DNA from: Duncaniella freteri
Lineage (GTDB): Bacteria > Bacteroidota > Bacteroidia > Bacteroidales > Muribaculaceae
NCBI RefSeq assembly: GCF_004766125.1
Contig: NZ_SJSA01000001.1
Coordinates: 1,426,001-1,490,000, forward strand
Direction: 5' to 3'
Length of the DNA stretch: 64,000 bases
This document shows, in pieces, positions 56,870 through 64,000 of this stretch (within the stretch, counting starts at the first letter, position 1; each line of letters starts with the position of its first letter). Made by a program: the position numbers and the translations under genes. The notes beneath the pieces are model-generated. The model was not told where the DNA came from. It was given only the letters and a program-made list of their open reading frames with translations, and did not search any database.

Positions 56870-58401
56870 TAATATATTGGCTTGAATGTGAATCGGTTGA
56901 TGACTCCTCGGGTTACTCCGGGGATCAGGCTTCCGTCAGCAGCGGTGCCTCCGAACAGGAATATGTAGGGGCATTCCCATGATGTGACAGGCTTGTCGAT
57001 ACGCGATGCCATGCCTGAGTTGCGGTCGAGCGGAGTCGCCCATGCGGGGATTCCGTTGACAGGTATGTCTGCCCAGTTTCCTCCTGCCGATGAGCGAGAG
57101 GAGAGGGTGTAGTCAATCACAAGAGCCTGAGCCATGCTGAAAGCAGGATATGAAGAGGGGAATTGCAGATAGGTGTCCGCTTCTTTCCATGTGATGCCGA
57201 AGTCGTAGGATATGTAGACGTGCTTGGCTGTCACTTTGCCGTTCTCGTTCTCGTAATAGCCACCCATAGCGAGCAGAGCCGACTGGTTGGTGACTCTCCA
57301 GCTGTTGGCGGCGATGCGCGGTGTGAGATAGGGGAGGAGTGTGACTCCTGCACGTTCGTCAATGCCGGTGGTGCTCACGCGGTCCCATATTGTTCCGTCA
57401 TATGCCCAGGCTTCGCCGGTGTATCGTCCGGCACTGTCCTGTCCGCCTATCATGATTGCCATGGAGTTGTCGCTCCACTTTGTCTCGTAGATCACCAGCT
57501 GGCTTGTGCCTTTCACCGGGCATCCTGCGGGAAGAGCACGCTCGGCTGAGGCAGGATAGGATACCTGTTTCCATGTGTTTCCGTCTTTTCGTGCTCCAAG
57601 CAGAGTGGTTCCATATCCACCGTAAACACAGTCCATTACAGCTGATGTCGCTGACCATGTGAGACCATCGGTGGATGTGTAAAGATGGCCTTGAGCATCG
57701 GTTATGTAGAGCGCGTCGGTGGTGGCGGCAAATGAATTGATGTCGGCACCTGAGGGGAGCGACGGGATGACCGTGGACCAGCTTTCTATTTCAGGGCTTG
57801 AGGTGGTGCAGAGATAGAAAGTGCCGTCGGTGCCTTCAAGCATAGTGTGAGGCTTGTCGGCATACATCACGGTCTTCTGTGCCCGGGCGGATTTTGGGAA
57901 ATCCACTCTCTGAAGCTGATCCCAGTAGAGGGTGTCGCTGACCATTGTATGCACGTTTACACGGATGTTGTATTTGAGCTTAGCCTGTCCGTTATAGGAT
58001 GTCACAGTCATTTCCACAGGACCGTCGGAGAAGTTGATGCTGTCGCCCGGGTGTTCTGTGAGATTGACAGTTGTGTCGCGCTTGGATACAAGAGCCTTGT
58101 AAGTAACCTCAATGGAACTTGCAGCTACCGCATTCACGTTTACCACAAGTTTTCTGATATCGGTGCCCTTTGGCAGAGAGTCGGCGTTGTAGATCTCGGC
58201 ATTGATAAGGTCAATGGAGAAAAACACCGAGTCGAGTGCCCGGAGCACACTGTCGTCCTTTGACAGACTGAATGATGAGATGCTACAATTGTAGTAGTCT
58301 CCTTCAAGGACTGCCATATCGGAGGTGTCGTCGTTACAGCCCGCTGTGAAACAGGATATCAGCAGAGCTATAGTCAGGTATAATGGGAATCTTTTTGTCA
58401 T
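56869..58401 (-). CDS. DUF6242-family lipoprotein with beta-propeller-like repeats
   Basis: 510 aa. Lipobox FTAGC near residue 22. Residues 30-160 hold two Ig-like or cadherin-like segments (LRKLVVNVNAVAASSIEV, MTVTSYNGQAKLKYNIRVNVH). The rest has repeated Ser-x-Asp-Gly-x-x-Trp motifs (TSTDGLTWSATS, YISYDFGITWKEAD) that mark a sialidase-type beta-propeller. It begins a conserved minus-strand envelope run with DUF6089, uppS and bamA. A TAACTTTG box lies upstream. Role not established. Confidence 0.82.
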   Translation of the reverse strand: MTKRFPLYLTIALLISCFTAGCNDDTSDMAVLEGDYYNCSISSFSLSKDDSVLRALDSVFFSIDLINAEIYNADSLPKGTDIRKLVVNVNAVAASSIEVTYKALVSKRDTTVNLTEHPGDSINFSDGPVEMTVTSYNGQAKLKYNIRVNVHTMVSDTLYWDQLQRVDFPKSARAQKTVMYADKPHTMLEGTDGTFYLCTTSSPEIESWSTVIPSLPSGADINSFAATTDALYITDAQGHLYTSTDGLTWSATSAVMDCVYGGYGTTLLGARKDGNTWKQVSYPASAERALPAGCPVKGTSQLVIYETKWSDNSMAIMIGGQDSAGRYTGEAWAYDGTIWDRVSTTGIDERAGVTLLPYLTPRIAANSWRVTNQSALLAMGGYYENENGKVTAKHVYISYDFGITWKEADTYLQFPSSYPAFSMAQALVIDYTLSSRSSAGGNWADIPVNGIPAWATPLDRNSGMASRIDKPVTSWECPYIFLFGGTAADGSLIPGVTRGVINRFTFKPIY

Positions 58402-58451
58402 AATGTAATGAGCGTGGTGTCTCAGTGAGACCTACAGTTGTTTTCAAGTTG

Positions 58452-58459
58452 CAAAGTTA
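58452..58459 (-). promoter_or_regulatory. -7 box for the envelope gene run
   Basis: Minus strand reads TAACTTTG, about 50 nt before the DUF6242 gene. No -33 TTTG seen. Confidence 0.5.
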
Positions 58460-58526
58460 GCAACATTTTCGTTAACTAAGCCACCTCAATAGTAAAAAAA
58501 ACAAAAAGTTCCACTGTTGCATGATT

Positions 58527-59588
58527 TTAATGGTTTCGGATATAGTCGACTATCCACGCACCCACTTCGCGGGTGCCGTAGAATGGACCGTCGGGAATCT
58601 GGATTTCGGGCGTGCGGACATTGGCGTCGAGGGCGGCGTTTACAGCCTGCCTGATCGCCGCGCCCTCCTCAGTGAGGCAGAAGTGCTCGAACAGCATTGC
58701 AACTGAGAGGATCTGTGCGATGGGGTTAGCGATGTTTTTCCCTTTGGCTTGTGGCCAGGAGCCGTGTATGGGTTCGAATACTGGTGTCTTTTCGCCTGTG
58801 GATGCTGACGGAAGAAGCCCCATGGAGCCTGATATGACGGAGCCTTCGTCGGTGAGGATGTCACCGAAGGTGTTTTCGGTCACAATCACGTCGAAGAAGC
58901 GTGGGTCCTGGATCATACGCATGGCGGCATTGTCGACATACATGTAGTCGGTCGTGATGTCGGGATATTGCGGAGCCATCTCCTGAGCCACTTTTCGCCA
59001 GAGGCGGGAGGATGCGAGCACGTTTGCCTTGTCGACAACCGTCAGGTGCTTGCGCCGGCGTCCGGCATAGGCATAGGCGACACGGAGTATGCGTTCGATC
59101 TCGTTGCGTGTGTAGGCATTGGTGTCGTAGGCGCGGTCGTCTCTTTCGAATTTCTCGCCGAAATACATACCTCCGGTAAGTTCGCGTATACATACGAAAT
59201 CGGCACCCTCGATGATCTCCTTGCGCAGCGGTGACATATGGATCAGGCAATCGAAGGTCTCGACCGGGCGGATGTTGGCGAACAGCCCGAGTTTTTTTCT
59301 CATTGCGAGAAGCCCCTGTTCGGGTCGCACTTTGGCAGTGGGGTCGTTGTCAAATCTTGGATCGCCCACCGCGGAAAAGAGCACCGCATCGGCCCACAGG
59401 CATGTACGGAAGGTCTCTTCGGGGAAAGGGTCGCCTGTCCTGTCAATGGCGTCGGCTCCGCAGAGAGCGTAGCTGTATTCAACATCATGTCCGAATCGCT
59501 CACATACTGCCGACATCACATCGACGCCCTGAGCCGAGATTTCCGGTCCGATACCGTCGCCGGGGAGAACTGCTATCTTGAAATTCAT
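58527..59588 (-). CDS. leuB: 3-isopropylmalate dehydrogenase
   Basis: 353 aa. Nucleotide-binding and substrate residues are in place: [11 protein letters not shown] at the N-terminus, [12 protein letters not shown], and the [28 protein letters not shown] motif that binds NAD and Mg2+. It catalyses oxidative decarboxylation of 3-isopropylmalate, the third step of leucine synthesis. It is the last gene of the leuA-C-D-B operon, 42 nt after leuD. Confidence 0.96.
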   Translation of the reverse strand: MNFKIAVLPGDGIGPEISAQGVDVMSAVCERFGHDVEYSYALCGADAIDRTGDPFPEETFRTCLWADAVLFSAVGDPRFDNDPTAKVRPEQGLLAMRKKLGLFANIRPVETFDCLIHMSPLRKEIIEGADFVCIRELTGGMYFGEKFERDDRAYDTNAYTRNEIERILRVAYAYAGRRRKHLTVVDKANVLASSRLWRKVAQEMAPQYPDITTDYMYVDNAAMRMIQDPRFFDVIVTENTFGDILTDEGSVISGSMGLLPSASTGEKTPVFEPIHGSWPQAKGKNIANPIAQILSVAMLFEHFCLTEEGAAIRQAVNAALDANVRTPEIQIPDGPFYGTREVGAWIVDYIRNH

Positions 59589-59630
59589 ATTGTATGCTTG
59601 TTGTGTTCTATTATATACTGGGGATTTGTG

Positions 59631-60224
59631 CTAAGATTGTCGCTGTGACTCGAAACGCTCGATGTCGGCTCGCCTGGATAGGAGGTATTCTATATCATCA
59701 AGTCCCTCGATGAAGCATTGTTTTTTGTAGGGGTTGATATCGAAATGTTCAGTTCGCCCGGAGGAGAGATTGGTTATTGTCTGAGCAGGCAGGTCGACTT
59801 TTACCTGTGCCGCATGGTCGGAGGATATTGTGGCGAAGAGCTCGGCGAGGAAATCATCACTTACGGTGACCGGGAGCACGAAGCAGTTGAGCTCGTTCTG
59901 CTTATGTATGTCGGCAAAGAAGCTTGACACGACTACGCGGAATCCGTAATCGTGGATTGCCCACGCGGCGTGCTCGCGCGACGAGCCCGAGCCGAAATTC
60001 TTCCCTGCCACGAGTATGCATCCTGAATAGGTGGGGTCGTTGAGCACGAATGAGCCTATGGGATTTCCGTCCTTGTCGAAACGCCAGTCGCGAAACAGGT
60101 TGTCGCCGAATCCTTCACGGGAAGTGGCTTTGAGAAACCGGGCGGGGATTATCTGATCGGTGTCGACATTCTCGATAGGGAGCGGGATGCAGGTTGATGT
60201 TATGGTGGTGAATTTTTCTTTCAT
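59631..60224 (-). CDS. leuD: 3-isopropylmalate dehydratase small subunit
   Basis: 197 aa swivel-domain subunit. NVDTDQIIPARFLK near the N-terminus and NFGSGSSREHAAWAI in the middle are diagnostic. It pairs with LeuC to isomerise 2- to 3-isopropylmalate. It begins 16 nt after leuC ends. Confidence 0.96.
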   Translation of the reverse strand: MKEKFTTITSTCIPLPIENVDTDQIIPARFLKATSREGFGDNLFRDWRFDKDGNPIGSFVLNDPTYSGCILVAGKNFGSGSSREHAAWAIHDYGFRVVVSSFFADIHKQNELNCFVLPVTVSDDFLAELFATISSDHAAQVKVDLPAQTITNLSSGRTEHFDINPYKKQCFIEGLDDIEYLLSRRADIERFESQRQS

Positions 60225-60240
60225 CGCATGAATGGTTGGA

Positions 60241-61635
60241 TTAAAGGGTGCGAGGGTCGGTGATCTTTCCTGTGACGGCTGCTGCGGCTGCTACCAGAGG
60301 TCCGGCAAGAATGGTCCGTGCTCCGGGACCTTGGCGGCCTTCGAAATTGCGGTTGGAGGTGGATACGGCGAGTTTTCCCGCAGGAATCTTGTCATCGTTC
60401 ATCGCGAGGCATGCGGAGCATCCCGGCTGACGCAGTTCGAACCCCGCTTCTTCAAGGATGATGTCAATGCCCTCTTCACGTATCTGCCTGTCGACGCTCC
60501 ATGAGCCGGGTACGAGCCAGGCTGTGACTCCGGGTGCCTTTTTCTTGCCTTTCACATATCCGGCAAATGCTCGGAAATCCTCTATGCGTCCGTTGGTGCA
60601 TGAGCCGAGAAACACGTAGTCGACCGGAGTTCCTATGAGATATTCGCCGGTGCGGAATCCCATGTATGAGAGGGATTTGTCGTAGGATATCCTTCCTTGT
60701 TCATCCTCCGGCTGCGGAGCGGGAATACGTTCGGTGATTCCTATCCCCATGCCGGGATTGGTGCCGAAGGTGATACGCGGCTCTATGTCGGCTGCATTGA
60801 AGTGTATCTCAGAGTCAAAGACTGCGCCATCGTCGGTGGGGAGAGTGCGCCAATATGCCAGAGCCTTGTCCCATTCTTCACCTTTAGGGGCGAACTCACG
60901 TCCTTTGACGTAGGCGAAAGTGGTCTCGTCGGGGGCTATCATGCCTCCGCGTGCACCCATTTCGATCGACATGTTGCATAGGGTCATGCGTTCCTCCATG
61001 GATAATGAGCGGATGGCTTCGCCGGCATATTCCACGAAGTATCCTGTGGCTCCTCCTGTGGTCATTCGGGCTATTATGTAAAGAGCTATGTCCTTTGCTG
61101 TAACTCCGGATGAGAGTTTCCCGTCGACAGTGATGCGCATTTTCAGTGGTTTCGTCTGTATGATGCATTGTGATGCGAGTACCATTTCCACCTCGCTTGT
61201 TCCTATGCCGAATGCCAAGGCTCCGAGAGCTCCGTGGGTGGAGGTATGGGAGTCGCCGCATACGAGGGTCTGTCCCGGAAGGGTGAGCCCGTTTTCAGGT
61301 CCTATCACATGGGTTATACCGTTTTTGGGATGCATAAGTCCGAAAAGAGTCAGGCCGAATTCGGATGCGTTTCTGACGAGGGTGTCTACCTGGTTGCGGG
61401 ACACAGGATCGGTTATCGGTAGGTCCTGGTGCCTGGTGGGGATGTTGTGGTCGGGAGAACATACGGTGCGTTCGGGGCGCATTACTTTTATGCCGCGCCG
61501 GCGCAGACCGTCGAATGCCTGGGGGCTTGTTACTTCGTGGCAGTAATGGCGGTCGATATACAGCAGGTCGGGTCCGTCGGGTATGTGGCTGACCACATGA
61601 GCGTCCCATATCTTGTCGAAAAGAGTCTTTGGCAT
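60241..61635 (-). CDS. leuC: 3-isopropylmalate dehydratase large subunit
   Basis: 464 aa aconitase-type subunit. The [4Fe-4S] ligands are one cysteine in [13 protein letters not shown] and two in [38 protein letters not shown] and [13 protein letters not shown] are family signatures. It forms the active enzyme with LeuD. It lies 42 nt downstream of leuA. Confidence 0.97.
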   Translation of the reverse strand: MPKTLFDKIWDAHVVSHIPDGPDLLYIDRHYCHEVTSPQAFDGLRRRGIKVMRPERTVCSPDHNIPTRHQDLPITDPVSRNQVDTLVRNASEFGLTLFGLMHPKNGITHVIGPENGLTLPGQTLVCGDSHTSTHGALGALAFGIGTSEVEMVLASQCIIQTKPLKMRITVDGKLSSGVTAKDIALYIIARMTTGGATGYFVEYAGEAIRSLSMEERMTLCNMSIEMGARGGMIAPDETTFAYVKGREFAPKGEEWDKALAYWRTLPTDDGAVFDSEIHFNAADIEPRITFGTNPGMGIGITERIPAPQPEDEQGRISYDKSLSYMGFRTGEYLIGTPVDYVFLGSCTNGRIEDFRAFAGYVKGKKKAPGVTAWLVPGSWSVDRQIREEGIDIILEEAGFELRQPGCSACLAMNDDKIPAGKLAVSTSNRNFEGRQGPGARTILAGPLVAAAAAVTGKITDPRTL

Positions 61636-61677
61636 GGTTGGCGGAGGTGTGTGGTGAAAGGGTGTAGGGCAGGGTTG

Positions 61678-63174
61678 TTATCTCACGAATTTGTTGATGG
61701 CGTCGATGAACGCTTCGGCACTGGCTGCTACGATATCGGTGTTGGCTGAGAATCCGTAGTAGGACACGCCTTCGTGCTCGACAGTCATGTGCACTTTGCC
61801 CACATCGTTGCTCCCCTTGTTGATTGCCTGGATGAGAAATTCCTTGAGGAGCATTTTGCGATGGATGATGTTTTTGATTGCCGAGAGAGCGGCGTCGACC
61901 GGGCCGTTGCCAGATGCGCATGCTTCGAACTTCTCTCCGGCAATGTCAAGCCCGACACTTGCCACAGAGTGTACTTTGATGCCTGATGTGACTTGCAGGA
62001 AGTCGAGTTTGATGCGTGAGGATGCCTTGCGGTGCTGTCCGGCTATCATCAGCACGTCATCATCGTTGATCTCTTTCTTTCGGTCGGCAAGTTGCAGGAA
62101 TGCTTCGTAGGCTTTGTCGAGTTCTCCGGATGAGAGTTCACATCCGAGGACGTGCAGACGGTGTTTGAGGGCGGCACGTCCGCTGCGGGCTGTGAGCACG
62201 ATTGAATTCTCGTCGATGCCGACATCCTTGGGGTCGATGATCTCGTAGCTTTCGCGGTTCTTAAGTACACCGTCCTGATGTATGCCCGAAGAGTGGGCGA
62301 AAGCGTTGCGCCCTACTATAGCTTTGTTGGGCTGTACCGGCATGTTCATGAGGCTCGATACCATGCTGCTTATGCCTGTTATGCGTGTGGCGTTTATGTC
62401 GGTGTCGATGCCGAGTTCCTTATGGGAGCGGAATGTCATAACCACTTCCTCAAGGGCTGTGTTGCCTGCGCGTTCGCCTATGCCGTTGATTGTGACCTCG
62501 GCTTGCCGGGCTCCGTTTATGATACCTGATACTGTATTGGCTGTAGCCATGCCGAGGTCGTTGTGACAGTGGGTGGCGATTATCACCTTGTCAATGCCGT
62601 CGACATGATCGAAGAGGTATTTTATTTTAGCCCCGAATTCCGAGGGGAGGCAGTAACCGGTGGTGTCGGGGATGTTGATGACGGTCGCGCCTGCCTTGAT
62701 TACAGCCTCGACCACTCTTGCGAGGTACTCGTTGTCGGTGCGTCCTGCGTCCTCGGCGTAGAACTGAACATCCTCGACGTATCTCTTGGCGTATGCTACT
62801 GCGGCGACTGCCCGCTCAAGTATCTCTTCACGTGTGGAATTGAATTTGTATCTTATGTGCGGATCGGAAGTCCCGATGCCTGTATGGATTCGGGGATGCT
62901 TGGCGTAGCGAAGCGCGTCGGCTGCTACGCGTATGTCGTTCTCTACAGCTCTTGTGAGGGCACATATTGTGGGCCATGTCACAGCCTTGGATATTTCTAC
63001 CACTGAATTGAAGTCACCGGGACTTGATACCGGAAATCCGGCTTCGATAACATCGACTCCGAGGCTCTCAAGGGCTTTTGCCACTTCAATCTTTTCTACA
63101 GTGTTCAACTGGCATCCGGGCACCTGCTCGCCGTCACGGAGTGTGGTGTCAAAAATGTATAATTTGTCGCTCAT
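61678..63174 (-). CDS. leuA: 2-isopropylmalate synthase
   Basis: 498 aa. The N-terminal TIM barrel has [14 protein letters not shown] and the metal-binding [12 protein letters not shown]. The central part contains [13 protein letters not shown], and the C-terminal regulatory domain (about 380-498) is present, where leucine normally binds for feedback inhibition. It commits acetyl-CoA and 2-oxoisovalerate to leucine. First gene of the operon, with a short leader of about 25 nt, too short for a leucine-rich attenuator peptide. Confidence 0.96.
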   Translation of the reverse strand: MSDKLYIFDTTLRDGEQVPGCQLNTVEKIEVAKALESLGVDVIEAGFPVSSPGDFNSVVEISKAVTWPTICALTRAVENDIRVAADALRYAKHPRIHTGIGTSDPHIRYKFNSTREEILERAVAAVAYAKRYVEDVQFYAEDAGRTDNEYLARVVEAVIKAGATVINIPDTTGYCLPSEFGAKIKYLFDHVDGIDKVIIATHCHNDLGMATANTVSGIINGARQAEVTINGIGERAGNTALEEVVMTFRSHKELGIDTDINATRITGISSMVSSLMNMPVQPNKAIVGRNAFAHSSGIHQDGVLKNRESYEIIDPKDVGIDENSIVLTARSGRAALKHRLHVLGCELSSGELDKAYEAFLQLADRKKEINDDDVLMIAGQHRKASSRIKLDFLQVTSGIKVHSVASVGLDIAGEKFEACASGNGPVDAALSAIKNIIHRKMLLKEFLIQAINKGSNDVGKVHMTVEHEGVSYYGFSANTDIVAASAEAFIDAINKFVR

Positions 63175-63200
63175 AAGCTAAATATTTACCTATTGAGCTA

Positions 63201-63208
63201 CAAATTTA
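63201..63208 (-). promoter_or_regulatory. -7 box for the leu operon
   Basis: Minus strand reads TAAATTTG (TAnnTTTG), 27 nt before the leuA start. The -33 region is AT-rich without TTTG. Confidence 0.45.
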
Positions 63209-63287
63209 CAAATTTTTCATATAATACGCTAATTTACTTATGATTTTTAATCCAGGATGCTGTATTGATTTAATTCAGGAATACAAG

Positions 63288-63324
63288 GGACGCCGCTTTG
63301 CGGAATTTCCACAAAGCGGCGTCC
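63288..63324 (-). terminator. Terminator after tsf
   Basis: A perfect 13-nt stem, GGACGCCGCTTTG at 63288-63300 with 63312-63324, 36 nt beyond the tsf stop. Downstream bases on the minus strand are moderately U-rich. Confidence 0.7.
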
Positions 63325-63359
63325 TTATGAAGGATGTTAAACTATCCTGCTATGTATGC

Positions 63360-64000
63360 TTAATCCTCGTTGAGGTTTACACGCTTGAAGTCAACAACCA
63401 CGAGTCCCTTCTGAGAGTTGTCAAGGAACTGGCCCACAGTGAGCTTGCTGTCCTGAACATACTCCTGTTCCATAAGGCATGATTCCTTGAAGAACTTGTT
63501 GAGACGACCGTTGGCGATGTTCTGGATCATAGCTTCGGGGAGGTTGGCTGCCTTAGCCTCGGCTGTAGCTGCCATGATCTCGCGGCCCTTGGCTGCATCC
63601 TCTTCTGTGATCCAACCCTTTGAGATGTTGGATTCGATGTGGTCCTCGGTATCGAAGTGGTTGGGGTTGAGACCTGCTTTCTTGAGAGCAGCCTCAACTG
63701 CCTTGCGAACCTGCTCCTGCTTGGTCTTTTCGATGGCTACGCTGATCTCTGCGTCGATTGTTGCCTGGGGCACATCGTTGCGTGATACAGCCACAGGGTT
63801 CATCGAAGCGATCTGCATGCACACTTCGCGGCCGATCTGAGGATCTACGCCCTCAAGGTTGAAGCCTACGATAGCAGCGAGCTTGTTGTTGAAGTGGTTG
63901 TAAGCGGCGGTGGTGGGAGCCTCTACTACAGAGTAGGCACCGATCTCGGTCTTTTCGCCTGTCTTTCCGCTCTCCTCGGTGATGAGGTCGGCAACGGTCT
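63360..64000 (-). CDS. tsf: Elongation factor Ts (C-terminal part; cut by window edge)
   Basis: About 213 codons are inside the window; the gene continues past the right edge without a stop. Visible parts include NHFNNKLAAIVGFNLEG, CMQIASMNPVAVSRNDVP and the long core helices (ATIDAEISVAIEKTKQEQVRK), then the C-terminal dimerisation module with LMEQEYVQDSKLTVGQFL. It exchanges GDP for GTP on EF-Tu. rpsB would be expected just outside the window. Confidence 0.92.
   Translation of the reverse strand, partial: TVADLITEESGKTGEKTEIGAYSVVEAPTTAAYNHFNNKLAAIVGFNLEGVDPQIGREVCMQIASMNPVAVSRNDVPQATIDAEISVAIEKTKQEQVRKAVEAALKKAGLNPNHFDTEDHIESNISKGWITEEDAAKGREIMAATAEAKAANLPEAMIQNIANGRLNKFFKESCLMEQEYVQDSKLTVGQFLDNSQKGLVVVDFKRVNLNED

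Overview
The window is chromosomal DNA of a Bacteroidales bacterium, most likely from the Muribaculaceae or a close relative. The evidence is a SusC/SusD pair, Mfa-type fimbrillins with DUF3575/DUF5119 partners, a BlaI/M56-TonB regulatory pair, DUF6089/DUF6242/BamA envelope genes, RibBA, single-protein LptF/G, and many upstream regions with the Bacteroidetes promoter TTTG-N19/20-TAnnTTTG. The family assignment is an inference from gene content.

Layout. 1-5 kb: a leftward TolC, HlyD, ABC-2 permease, ABC-2 permease export operon with no ATPase gene in view. 5-7.6 kb: a nested palindromic element, then a rightward BlaI / BlaR1-like pair. 7.8-11.5 kb: a fimbria-related locus (DUF3575 and DUF5119 genes rightward, a fimbrillin leftward) separated by a 212-bp non-autonomous derivative of an IS3-family element. 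11.8-14.5 kb: rnfD-G-E-A without rnfB or rnfC. 14.7-16.5 kb: a Ca/Na exchanger and a HEPN/MNT toxin-antitoxin pair whose HEPN gene is frameshifted. 16.6-21.9 kb: DNA glycosylase, efp, slyD, zinc-ribbon protein, nif3 and aspS, all leftward. 22-23 kb: two orphan secreted proteins. 23.2-24.4 kb: carbonic anhydrase and an Lrp regulator.

24.5-38 kb is the translation/transcription core: tRNA-Thr, Tyr, Gly, Thr, then tuf, tRNA-Trp, secE, nusG, rplK, rplA, rplJ, rplL, rpoB and rpoC, closed by a strong terminator. It has one consensus promoter in front of the first tRNA and structured leaders before rplK and rpoB. 38.3-40.4 kb: an NhaD-type antiporter and a lipoprotein. 40.5-48.3 kb: a leftward SusC-SusD-thioredoxin operon without carbohydrate enzymes, preceded by a TPR/AraC membrane regulator that lacks any canonical start codon.

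48.3-58.4 kb is an envelope-biogenesis run on the minus strand (DUF6242, DUF6089, uppS, bamA, two skp genes, lptF/G, ribBA). 58.5-63.2 kb is the leucine operon leuA-leuC-leuD-leuB. The right edge cuts tsf. The most unusual items are two recent-looking gene lesions (the HEPN frameshift and the missing start of the SusCD-linked regulator), the IS3-derived miniature element with a 40-codon fused transposase relic, the 174-bp nested palindrome at 5.1 kb, the rnf set lacking B and C, and alternative hairpins before rpoB. No clearly new multi-gene defence or biosynthetic system was found.
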